From the NCBI GenBank assembly GCA_017432565.1, contig JAFRIW010000063.1:17935-81934 (forward strand): 64,000 nt of DNA, read 5' to 3'. The notes beneath the pieces were generated by a model. That model was not told where the DNA came from and did no database searches. It was given only the letters and a program-made list of their open reading frames with translations. The DNA comes from Lachnospiraceae bacterium. GTDB taxonomy: Bacteria > Bacillota > Clostridia > Lachnospirales > Lachnospiraceae. Shown here one piece after another: positions 6,863 to 15,425 of the stretch. The position numbers and the translations under genes are program-made. Every line of letters starts with the position of its first letter. The first letter of the stretch is position 1.

Positions 6863-6918
6863 CGAACCCCCATGAACGGTTTTGGAGACCGTGATACTAG
6901 CCATTGTATGATTCCCCT
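6847..6918 (-). tRNA. trnW: tRNA-Trp (CCA anticodon)
   Basis: The minus strand folds into a full cloverleaf of 72 nt: acceptor AGGGGAA/TTCCCCT with discriminator G, D stem ATAC/GTAT, anticodon stem ACGGT/ACCGT around loop CTCCAAA (anticodon CCA, tryptophan), and T arm with TTCGAAT. The CCA tail is not encoded. It is the integration target of the element, and its 3' end is shared with the att repeat. Confidence 0.95.
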
Positions 6919-6951
6919 GTACGCAGCCGGCTTCTGCTGCCGACTTGACGA

Positions 6952-6980
6952 ATTATAGCACAATGATCCGATCAGTTCAA
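6952..6980 (-). promoter_or_regulatory. tRNA-Trp promoter
   Basis: On the minus strand TTGAAC (6975-6980), a 17-bp spacer and TATAAT (6952-6957) form a near-consensus sigma-A promoter ending about 34 bp before the tRNA 5' end. Confidence 0.8.
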
Positions 6981-7041
6981 TACATTTCTTTTCTTCAATT
7001 GTGCTGTCGATCCGCAGGCACCGGCTGCTTTTTCCCGGTAA

Positions 7042-9468
7042 TCACTCCCCGGGAATACAAATGCGGTTTATTATAAAGTCAATCGAGTACGGCGTGCCGT
7101 TTCCGACATGCAGCGCCTTTCCGCCGGATTTTTCCTGGTTGTGTCTGGAAGCTTTCTGAGTATAAATGGCGCAGTCGGGTTCATCAATGTACTCGCTGAT
7201 TTTGCCGTTCTGCCGCCAGCTCTCGGTTCCTGTCGATGACAGTTTCATGAGGTCCCCGTATTTTCCGTCATCATCCGGATCCCCTGTAAAGGTCATTGTG
7301 ATCTGATACTCCTGTCCATAGTCGGGATCGCCGTCAGCAAAAGAGGTCTTATAAACGGTTTGTGCGCCGGAGGTCAGATCGATCACGAAAGTCTCTTTGT
7401 TCGTGAAGTCGATCTCGTTTCCGCTGCTGTTGCTGTAGCAGATGTACGGTGTGACTTCCATCGCAGTCGGGTGAACCTCTCTCATAAACCTGAACAGCTC
7501 AACAACATCGGATGCGCCGGAGTACGCATACGGTTCCACCCAGTTCTCCCCACCGGCAGGCTTTTCTTCCGCTGTCTCTGTCTTGCCCTTCGTGAGAGTC
7601 TCCAGGAAAGTCTCCATCCCGTCTATGAAATCGTCCAGATCGATGTATGTGCTGCCCGGGGCGATGGCCTCGTTATCTTTCAGTGTCTGTTTCACCGTGT
7701 TTTCCGGCAGATCGGCGGCCGGATCGAAAGCCGTCTCTTCAGGCTTTTCTCCGGATTCCATCAGTTCCACGCCGTGCTGAACTGCCGCATCCGCCTCCGC
7801 TTCCGTATAGCCTGAATCTTTCAGAACCGTCTTCATGGCTTCCTGCTGCTCAGGAGAAGTTCCGGCCTTCGTGTCCTGAATATTGAACAACACGCCGTTC
7901 GGGGTGTTATCCACTTTGATTCCCATCACAGTGCCTTCTGACGGGTCGATGTTGCCCAGGCCAAAAGACAGAATGCCGAAGAGGTTGGAAGCTTCCTTAC
8001 CGTTGTTCGTGGTCAGAGAGGTAAGCAGCTTCTCGTATTCCTCAAGCTTCGTAGCATCATCGATCAGTTTATTCACATCACTGATCTGGTTCTTGATATT
8101 GTATCCGACACCGGCTATGCCGACGATCATGTTCGCCGTTTTCATCACACTGCTGTCTGAGATTTCATCTGCCCTCTTTGTGACTTTGTTTTCATCCGTA
8201 CCGTAATACAGCGTCGCTCCGGTTGAAGTAACCTCCAGAGTGCTGTTTACCGCTCCCATCACGATACCGCCGCCGGTCGCGATCAGCTCACCCGTCGCCA
8301 TGGTCGCGACAGCCCCCGTGGCAACCGGAGCCGCCGCGATCACCAGACCGGCCACTGTCCCGGCTGTTTTCAGCGTTTTGGCCACTTTAATGCACTCTGT
8401 CGCCTGGTCTGCGATCTTTGTCGCATCAGCGCCTTCCAGTGTCGCCTGAGCTATTTTCAGTTCCGCATAGGCGTGTTTTGCATCCGTTCCCAGCAGCTCG
8501 GCGAGGGCCTTGATCTTCTGGCCGTTTCTGGCCTTGTCATAGGCGTCCACGATCTCCTGGGCTGTCATTTCGGAAGCCGACCTGTCTTTGGCATACGCTG
8601 TCGTGACAAACAGGCCGCCGAGGGTTGCCCCCGTGTCCGCACTTGCTGTCTGCAGCACTTTGATCTCCGGCGGATCCCGCCTGTCATCCGCCTCCATCCA
8701 CAGATCCACGGACCTGCCGAGGCTCTCACTGATCTTGTCCGCGTTTTCAAATGCCGTGAGGGCATCGTCAACCAGCTGTCTCAATTCCTCCGGGTCGGCA
8801 TTTTCCGCGTCATATGTACTCAGCAGTTCCAGATACATCCTGGCTTCGATGTAATACTGCAGGGCGATGTTTGCTTCCATGCCCACCATTGCCTCCGGGC
8901 CGGTCGGATTGGGAAGAATGACCTGGACACGGTTGACCGCGCCGCCCGCATCCTGTGCCTGGCTTCCCGGATTTCCTCCTTTCTTCAGGAAGAATCCGGG
9001 CTTTACAAAGCCGGTCACGACGATGCAGACGACCAGGATCATCGCGATCAGACTGAACATGCCTCCTTTGCGTTTTCCGGCTTTTTTCCCGGCAGGTGCT
9101 GACATCTGCTTTACCCGGGCCATGTTCTGCTGAAACTGCGCAGCATTCCACTGCGGCTGCGCCATGTTCTGCTGCGGCTGTGCCATGTTCTGCTGCGGCT
9201 GTGCCATGTTCTGCTGCGGCTGCGCTGCATACCGCTGCGGCTGTGCGGGCCGTCTCTGCTGCTGAGGAGCAGCCCCGGTCGGCGTACCGCAGAATCTGCA
9301 AAATACGGCAGAAGCGGCAATCTGCCTGCCGCAGTTTTCGCAATACATCATTTTCGGTGCTGTCTGCTGCGGCTCCGCGTCAATCCGGGACCCGCAAAAT
9401 GTACAGAAATCAGTGCCCTCTTCGAGCGGTGCTCCGCATTTGCCGCAGTATTTCATTTCAGTTGCCAT
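7042..9468 (-). CDS. Membrane-anchored double zinc-ribbon protein, large extracytoplasmic part
   Basis: An 808-aa protein. Two N-terminal zinc ribbons (CGKCG...CTFCG and CENCG...CRFCG, residues ~6-60) are followed by a Gln/Pro/Met-rich linker (QPQQNMA repeats), one transmembrane helix (about 140-160) and a long extracytoplasmic portion with helical, Ala-rich segments, including a hydrophobic glycine/alanine stretch near 370-420 that could insert in a membrane. The last 150 residues look like a beta-rich domain. ATG 9468 with a GGGAG site is preferred over the GTG at 9486. The upstream lipoprotein gene ends 21 bp before it. Zinc-ribbon plus single-helix proteins are common in Clostridia but mostly uncharacterised. 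No function can be assigned. Confidence 0.75.
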   Translation of the reverse strand: MATEMKYCGKCGAPLEEGTDFCTFCGSRIDAEPQQTAPKMMYCENCGRQIAASAVFCRFCGTPTGAAPQQQRRPAQPQRYAAQPQQNMAQPQQNMAQPQQNMAQPQWNAAQFQQNMARVKQMSAPAGKKAGKRKGGMFSLIAMILVVCIVVTGFVKPGFFLKKGGNPGSQAQDAGGAVNRVQVILPNPTGPEAMVGMEANIALQYYIEARMYLELLSTYDAENADPEELRQLVDDALTAFENADKISESLGRSVDLWMEADDRRDPPEIKVLQTASADTGATLGGLFVTTAYAKDRSASEMTAQEIVDAYDKARNGQKIKALAELLGTDAKHAYAELKIAQATLEGADATKIADQATECIKVAKTLKTAGTVAGLVIAAAPVATGAVATMATGELIATGGGIVMGAVNSTLEVTSTGATLYYGTDENKVTKRADEISDSSVMKTANMIVGIAGVGYNIKNQISDVNKLIDDATKLEEYEKLLTSLTTNNGKEASNLFGILSFGLGNIDPSEGTVMGIKVDNTPNGVLFNIQDTKAGTSPEQQEAMKTVLKDSGYTEAEADAAVQHGVELMESGEKPEETAFDPAADLPENTVKQTLKDNEAIAPGSTYIDLDDFIDGMETFLETLTKGKTETAEEKPAGGENWVEPYAYSGASDVVELFRFMREVHPTAMEVTPYICYSNSSGNEIDFTNKETFVIDLTSGAQTVYKTSFADGDPDYGQEYQITMTFTGDPDDDGKYGDLMKLSSTGTESWRQNGKISEYIDEPDCAIYTQKASRHNQEKSGGKALHVGNGTPYSIDFIINRICIPGE
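9161..9223 (-). repeat. Three 21-bp tandem repeats encoding QPQQNMA
   Basis: Three almost identical 21-bp units (9161-9181, 9182-9202, 9203-9223) encode the heptapeptide QPQQNMA in the linker between the zinc ribbons and the membrane helix of the 808-aa protein. Diverged copies continue to about 9120. Confidence 0.85.
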
Positions 9469-9489
9469 CGCAAACCCGTCTCCCACTTT

Positions 9490-10050
9490 TTATTCTTCAG
9501 TAAGCATTTCAATCAGAGTGAACTGCCCGTTTGCATCCTTCGTGACCGGGAGTCTGATGGCCATCAGGGAATCCGCGCCGACATAGTACTCAAGCCTGAC
9601 GTCGTACGCTCCGTCTTTGTCCTCCCGTTCCTCTATTGCAGCCAGTTCGCAGGGCCCTCCGACCGCATACCGCATCCCGGAATTATCCAGCCATGTCAGA
9701 AACTCCTCCGGTGTGATCCCCTCTCCCAGGTTCATGTCATCGTAGAGTTTCAGGAGCGCGTCGGCTTCCGGGGACTGTTCTTCCACAGAAAAATCATCGC
9801 CGAAGACCACACCTGCATTCACCTGATACATGTCATCCATGATCGTCGTAATGTAGGCATAAATCTCCGTCTCCCCCCAGGTTTCAACCAGGGTTTTCTG
9901 GTCCTCTTCATATTGTTTCCAGGCGTTCTCTGTCCGCGGTCCGATCATTTTCTCCCCTCCGCACCCTGCAAGAAAAGCAGCTGCGGAAGTCAGAAGGAGT
10001 ATGCACAGAAAGCGGATCGGTCTTTCCCATAGAAAATGCATGTGTTTCAT
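9490..10050 (-). CDS. Predicted lipoprotein
   Basis: A 186-aa protein with an N-terminal signal (FLCILLLTSAAAFLAGCGG) whose lipobox LAGC gives a lipidated Cys at about residue 30. The mature part is acidic (EEDQKTLVETWGETEIYAYI, then a YYVGADSLMAIRLPV beta segment) and matches no family I recognise. It is the first gene of a two-gene unit with the 808-aa zinc-ribbon membrane protein, 21 bp apart, so the two may work together at the cell surface. Confidence 0.72.
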   Translation of the reverse strand: MKHMHFLWERPIRFLCILLLTSAAAFLAGCGGEKMIGPRTENAWKQYEEDQKTLVETWGETEIYAYITTIMDDMYQVNAGVVFGDDFSVEEQSPEADALLKLYDDMNLGEGITPEEFLTWLDNSGMRYAVGGPCELAAIEEREDKDGAYDVRLEYYVGADSLMAIRLPVTKDANGQFTLIEMLTEE

Positions 10051-10220
10051 CTCATTCTCCTTTCCGGGCCGGCAGGTATAAGACGGCCCCAGACTTTATC
10101 ATAACGTTCTGCCGACCGCCTCGGAATATGTGAATACTCATCTGTCAATGACACTTTATTTGTCACGCTTTGGGAGGATACTTTCTGCCGGGGAATGGCG
10201 GAAATTTACAGACAGAAAAT

Positions 10221-10248
10221 CCCCCTGAAAGCCAGTGGCTTCAGGGGG
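10221..10248 (-). terminator. Rho-independent terminator of the RND gene
   Basis: On the minus strand, six bases after the RND stop codon, CCCCCTGAA pairs with TTCAGGGGG (10-bp GC-rich stem) and is followed by ATTTTCTG. The rest of the gap from 10051 to 10254 shows only a short TGACA/TGTCA dyad (10149-10165). Confidence 0.85.
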
Positions 10249-10254
10249 TTCAGA

Positions 10255-13200
10255 TCACAGCTCAATTTCTTCGAAGTCTTCGCCGTCAAACGGTCCGCCG
10301 GAAGAATCTGCAGCGTTGTCTGTACTCTCTTCCTGCTCTTTCCTCTGCTGGGCGAGGTACTCGGCGGCATCATCCGGAATATCGTCGATATCGTCTCCGA
10401 TTACGACATTCATGGGCTGTCTGCGGAACAGCATGTCGTAGACGACCGGAACGATGAACAGGGTCATCAGGGTCGCATAAATCAGGCCGCCGGTAATCAC
10501 GATGGCCATGCCCCGGCTGAGCTGGCTGCCCATGCCGTCGCCGAAGAGCATTTTGCCCATCGCGAGGACCGTTGTCAGCGTAGTCATGAGAATCGGCCGC
10601 ATACGGGTTTTGCCTGCTGCAATAAGCGCATCCCGTCTGGTCAGGCCGCCGGTCCGGAGCTGATTTGTGTAATCGACGAACACAATGCCGTTATTGACGA
10701 CCGTGCCCATCAGCACTAGAAAGCCCATGAGGGACAGCAGGGAGAGCTGCTGCCTGGTAAAGATCAGACCCAGCATGCCGCCGGTGAAGGCCAGCGGGAC
10801 GGTGAACAGAATGATAAACGGTGAAAGCAGACTCTGGAACTGCGCCACCATGACCAGGTAAATAAAGGCCAGTGCGAGGGCAAGCATCTTGGACATCTGC
10901 GTAATCATCTCTTTAACCTGTACGGTCTCTCCGCCGATCTCCGCCGTGTAGCCGTCCGGAAGTTCGCGGTTGATCCGGTCGAGCTCTCCTTCCAGACTGC
11001 GGGACAGCAGGGTTGTGTTGTAGCCTTCCGCCGTATCCGCAGTAACCGTCATGTATCTGCGCTGATTTTCCCGGTTGATCTGTCCCGGGGCTGTGGTCTC
11101 TTCGAGCACGGCGAATTCACCCAGCTTGTGGACCTTTGGCTCGGAGGAAACAGTCGTGCCGGGGAAAGCGAAGCTGCCGGATTCATCCTCGGTTTCTTCG
11201 GAAGCATCGGCATCTTCGGATCCGTTCTCTTCCGCCGACGTACTTTCCCCACCCATCATAGCAGCGAACAGATCTTCCATGCTCATCTCGGAGTCGCCGC
11301 TAAGGCCCATGCTCTCCAGGTCCAGCCCGCCCATGCCGGACATTCCGCTCATCCCGCCCATGCCGCTCATCCCGGACATTCCACTCATTCCGCTCATCCC
11401 GGACATGCCGCCCATGCCTGCCATGCCGCCGGCGGCCGCGCCGCCCATGGAAACTTCTTCGAATTCCATGTCCAGCAGGTTCTCGCGGGTCAGAAGATCC
11501 GTCTCGTCTTTGATGATGACCTTCAGGGTGATGCCGTCCGCCGTGATGGTGGTGGATGTGACATCCGTCTGCATCCGCGCGGCGATCTGGGAATAAATCT
11601 GAGCAACGGTCAGGCCGTAGGACATGGCCTTGTCCTTATCAATCACGAGGTGCAGCGTCTGTTCGTCGTTCTCCGTTCCGTTGGAGATGTTCTCGAAGCC
11701 TTCGATCTTCTCCGCCGCGGCCATGACATCCTCGGAGATCTGTGTGTCCTTCTCCAGATCCTCGCCGTAAACATTGACAGTCAGTCCGGAGGACATGAAA
11801 CTCTGAAGATCGCTCATGCCGCCGGAGGAGACGATGACGGTACTCTCGAGATCTTTTGTCGCCTCGCGCAGTTCATCCGCCAGAGCCTGAATCTTCTTTC
11901 CGGAAGCACCGTCCGCCGGTGACACATAGCAGATATAGTTTCCGTAGACATCAGCCGAAGTCGTAAAGGAAGCGACCAGTCCGAAGGTGCTGCTCTGATC
12001 CATCGCACCGATATCGCCGACGCCCGATACCTCCATCAGCCTCCGGATTGCTTCGTCCGCCATCTCATAGGATTCGCTGCGGGTGACGCCCTCAGGTGTA
12101 CTGATCGCCACCTGGATGCTGTCCGAAGCCATTTCCGGCAGCATGACAATGCCCATCCTGATCAGCCACAGAATCGCCAGCACCAGCAGCGCAACCGCGC
12201 CGCCGAGCGGCACAGCCTTATGAGCAAGGCACCATTCAAGGGCCCGGCCGTATTTTGCCAGAATCCGGTCGAACAGACTCTCCTTCTTCTCCCCGCTCGT
12301 GCGCAGAATCACGCTTGCGGAGGCGGGCACGACGGTCATGGCTGTCACCAGGGAAGCGGTCAGGCAGTAAGTGATGGACATGGCCATCGGGACCAGCAGT
12401 TCGCGCACGGTGCCGGTCGTGAAGACCATCGGTACAAAGACACAGATCGTGGTGAGTGTCGATGCGACGATCGAATTCGAAACCTGTTTTGCGCCCTGGA
12501 CGGCCGCACGGGCCGGCGCGACGCCGCGCTGGCGCAGGCGGATGATGTTTTCCATGACGACGATGGAATTGTCCACCAGCATGCCGATGCCGAGCGAGAG
12601 GCCGGACAGCGTCATGATGTTCAGAGAGAGGTCCGAGAAATACATCAGAACCAGCGTAAACAGAACCGAGAGCGGGATGCTGATGCCGACCATGATCGTC
12701 GGACGGATGTCCCGCAGGAACAGTGCCAGAACCAGAATCGCCAGCAGTGCGCCGAGCAGCATGCTGGTCAGAATATCCTGCACGATCAGGGCGATGTAGG
12801 AGCCCTGGTCCATCATCGTGACAATGTGCAGGTTCTCGTCGTCCGCCATCCGCTGTTTAATCGCCGCGCCGCAGTTTTTCGAAACCACGCTGGTGCCGGA
12901 GGTGGAACCTTTGAAAATGGCCATCACGACGCTGCTGTCTCCGTTCAGCTTGGCGTAGCTTAAATCCGCATTGTCGATGACGGTAATATCCGCCACATCC
13001 TCGAGGCGGATGGTTCCGATGCCGTCCACGTCGGCCAGCAGCGCCCCCGCGATATCCAGGTCGCTCTCATACTCATCGCCGATTTTCAGGAGCCATGAGT
13101 TGTCGTTCTCATCATCGATGTAGCCTGCCGGCATGGAGAAATTCTGCGCATAAATCAGCTGTGACAGCATCGGAGCCGTGACGAGCTGGTCCACGTTTGC

Positions 13201-15303
13201 GTTCTTTAAGGCCTGTGTGCGGGCAGTCTCGTACTGCGCCGTCGCCTGCTGCAGATACTGCTGCATCTGAGTCAGTCCGGAGGAAGCCTGCATGAAGCCG
13301 AGAGATGCGTCCAGCTGGCCCTGCGTCATGCCTGCCACACCGTCCTCCAGTCCGGACAGCAGCTCCGGCATGCGGTTCATGTCAAAATACAGCTGTGCCA
13401 GCGAGACGTTGATTTCATCAACAGAGTTCTTCACCTGTGCGTCCGGGTTGGTCGCGCGCAGTTCATCCATCAGCGACTGGATCGTCGCCGCAACCGCCAT
13501 CAGCTGCGTGATGCCGGCGGACATGCTGGAGATGGAGCTGCTGTTCTGAATCGTCGCCGCGGCACTCTGCAGATTTTTCACAGAGTTCTGGAGGCGGTTC
13601 CTTGTCTGCTCCGCGGTCATGTACTCGATGGTGCCGGCCGTGTTCTCCGCCGCCTTATTAATGGCTTCGCTCAGCTCCTGCGCCGCCTTGTCCAGGTTCT
13701 GAAAATCTTCCGAGATCTTCTCTTCCGGCGTCTGGGCTGCGGAGCCGCCGTCACCGGGTTCCACAGGATCACCTGCGATGCCGCTGTCACCTGGTTCCAC
13801 GGGATCGCCGGCGGTGCCGCTTTCGCCGGGTGCCGCAGGATCAGCCGCGGGTTCTGTCCCCGGATCTGTCAGGACCGGCGGGTCAAAAGCCGGCTGTTCG
13901 GGTGTCTGGTTCTCACTGCCGGGCAGCTCGTCCGGAGCAAGCCGTTTGACAGGATCTGCGCGAAGAAGTCCGGGTGTAATTGCTCGGCCGCCCGTTCCGA
14001 TTTCGTCAGGTGAAGAAGGCTGGTCCGGGTTCTGCGTGCCGGATCCGGCTGACGGATTGTCCGTGCCGCCGGTATTGCCGGAATTGTCCGTGCCTCCCGG
14101 ATTGTCGGAATTGCCCGGATTGTCCGGGTTGTCAGGTGCGGGCTGCGGATTGTCCGGGTTGTCGGGTGCGGGCTGCGGATTGTCCGGGTTGTCAGGATTT
14201 GTGTCGGAAGGAATGAGCTCCTCCAGATCTTTTTCAAGCTCGTCAAAGGCCTTCTCGACTTCGCCGACCTTGTTGCCGATATTTTCATAGGAGGCGCCGG
14301 TCTCGTTTGCTTTCTGTGCCCCTTCCCGGATCACCTTCTCGGCGTCGCTCCTCGCTTTGTCGAGGTCTTCTCTGGCCTTCTTCAGATCGGTGCCGGCGGT
14401 CTTGTAGGCCTCCTGGAAATTCGCCATTGCACCCGAAATATTGTAGGCCATGCTGTCGCCCGGCGAGCCCATCTCGTTCAGACGCGCCTGCAGCCTGTTC
14501 AGTTCGGAGATGGTCTTGATGATCTCCGTCTGCAGATTGATTTTGATCTCGTCGGCTTTCGGCTCGACCTGGCCCATCAGCCCGCCCGCCACCAGGGAAC
14601 CGAACTGCTGCTCCTGAATTTCGAGCTGCCGCTGTCCCTCGGCGACCTGCGCTTTCGCGTCGTCGAGCTGTTTTTTCGCGTCGCGCAGCCCCACGTTCGT
14701 CTTGGAGAGGATCTCGTCGTTCAGGTCATTGATTTTGTCACCGTTCAGTTCGACCTGCACGCTCTTCTCCACCGTGCCGATGGTGACGACACTGGCGACA
14801 CCTTCCTGCCGCTCAAAATACGGCACGAGCTCGTCGTTTACATATTCGGACAGTTCATAGATGTCATTGCCGTCCCGGCTCACGGCCAGGTACATCGTGG
14901 CAATCATATCCATGCTGATTTCAAGAATACTGGGAGTACCCACCATGTCGGGAAGTGTCCCGCGCGTCTGCTCAACGGCGCTCGAGACTTTGACCATGGC
15001 GCTGTCCATATTCGTCCCGTCCTCAAATTCCAGCTGCGTGAGAGAATAGTTTTCCGCGCTGACGGAATAGACATTTTTGACATGCGAAATCGTGCCCAGC
15101 GCCCGCTCCATCGGTTCGCTGACAGCCTGCTCAACCCGCTCCGGGCTCGCGCCGGGGTACGGGGTGATGACGATCATATAGGGCAGATTCATCGACGGCA
15201 GAAGGTCTGTCGTCATGTTTGAAACAGACACAAAACCGAGAATAATAACTGCCACAACCGCGACCAGAATCGTAAACGGCCGCCTGACGCTGAATTTTTC
15301 CAT
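10255..15303 (-). CDS. Giant RND-family efflux permease with coiled-coil and Met/Gly insertions
   Basis: A 1682-aa permease of the AcrB/SwrC (HAE) superfamily, about 600 residues longer than usual. It starts MEKFSVRRPFTILVAVVAVI (TM1). The TM4 proton-relay motif reads GMLVDNSIVVMEN, with one Asp and Asn in place of the Asp-Asp pair of AcrB. Insertions: a helical coiled coil in the first porter region (~205-350), a Pro/Asp/Asn-rich low-complexity stretch (~364-414, 30-bp DNA repeats) with more Pro/Gly/Glu-rich sequence to ~520, a second helical stretch to ~700, and a Met/Gly/Ser repeat (~1284-1323) in the second extracytoplasmic loop. ATG 15303 has an ACAGGA site. No adaptor or outer-membrane channel gene is adjacent, as expected in a monoderm; the coiled coils may act as a built-in adaptor. 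Confidence 0.88.
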   Translation of the reverse strand: MEKFSVRRPFTILVAVVAVIILGFVSVSNMTTDLLPSMNLPYMIVITPYPGASPERVEQAVSEPMERALGTISHVKNVYSVSAENYSLTQLEFEDGTNMDSAMVKVSSAVEQTRGTLPDMVGTPSILEISMDMIATMYLAVSRDGNDIYELSEYVNDELVPYFERQEGVASVVTIGTVEKSVQVELNGDKINDLNDEILSKTNVGLRDAKKQLDDAKAQVAEGQRQLEIQEQQFGSLVAGGLMGQVEPKADEIKINLQTEIIKTISELNRLQARLNEMGSPGDSMAYNISGAMANFQEAYKTAGTDLKKAREDLDKARSDAEKVIREGAQKANETGASYENIGNKVGEVEKAFDELEKDLEELIPSDTNPDNPDNPQPAPDNPDNPQPAPDNPDNPGNSDNPGGTDNSGNTGGTDNPSAGSGTQNPDQPSSPDEIGTGGRAITPGLLRADPVKRLAPDELPGSENQTPEQPAFDPPVLTDPGTEPAADPAAPGESGTAGDPVEPGDSGIAGDPVEPGDGGSAAQTPEEKISEDFQNLDKAAQELSEAINKAAENTAGTIEYMTAEQTRNRLQNSVKNLQSAAATIQNSSSISSMSAGITQLMAVAATIQSLMDELRATNPDAQVKNSVDEINVSLAQLYFDMNRMPELLSGLEDGVAGMTQGQLDASLGFMQASSGLTQMQQYLQQATAQYETARTQALKNANVDQLVTAPMLSQLIYAQNFSMPAGYIDDENDNSWLLKIGDEYESDLDIAGALLADVDGIGTIRLEDVADITVIDNADLSYAKLNGDSSVVMAIFKGSTSGTSVVSKNCGAAIKQRMADDENLHIVTMMDQGSYIALIVQDILTSMLLGALLAILVLALFLRDIRPTIMVGISIPLSVLFTLVLMYFSDLSLNIMTLSGLSLGIGMLVDNSIVVMENIIRLRQRGVAPARAAVQGAKQVSNSIVASTLTTICVFVPMVFTTGTVRELLVPMAMSITYCLTASLVTAMTVVPASASVILRTSGEKKESLFDRILAKYGRALEWCLAHKAVPLGGAVALLVLAILWLIRMGIVMLPEMASDSIQVAISTPEGVTRSESYEMADEAIRRLMEVSGVGDIGAMDQSSTFGLVASFTTSADVYGNYICYVSPADGASGKKIQALADELREATKDLESTVIVSSGGMSDLQSFMSSGLTVNVYGEDLEKDTQISEDVMAAAEKIEGFENISNGTENDEQTLHLVIDKDKAMSYGLTVAQIYSQIAARMQTDVTSTTITADGITLKVIIKDETDLLTRENLLDMEFEEVSMGGAAAGGMAGMGGMSGMSGMSGMSGMSGMGGMSGMSGMGGLDLESMGLSGDSEMSMEDLFAAMMGGESTSAEENGSEDADASEETEDESGSFAFPGTTVSSEPKVHKLGEFAVLEETTAPGQINRENQRRYMTVTADTAEGYNTTLLSRSLEGELDRINRELPDGYTAEIGGETVQVKEMITQMSKMLALALAFIYLVMVAQFQSLLSPFIILFTVPLAFTGGMLGLIFTRQQLSLLSLMGFLVLMGTVVNNGIVFVDYTNQLRTGGLTRRDALIAAGKTRMRPILMTTLTTVLAMGKMLFGDGMGSQLSRGMAIVITGGLIYATLMTLFIVPVVYDMLFRRQPMNVVIGDDIDDIPDDAAEYLAQQRKEQEESTDNAADSSGGPFDGEDFEEIEL

Positions 15304-15425
15304 GCAAATCCTGTTTCTGTATGTATTTCCGTCCGCCTCACTTACACGAATCGCATAAGAGAGCAATATATATTATAGATAACAAACCGGCGGCGTACAA
15401 CGTATCAGTTTCCGGGGTTTGTCCG

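Noticed and set aside
9120..9230. Possible CRISPR-like repeats
   Set aside because: The 21-bp units are contiguous, lack spacers and encode QPQQNMA in frame.
11333..11450. Possible CRISPR or noncoding repeat
   Set aside because: These repeats encode Met/Gly/Ser in frame in the RND permease.
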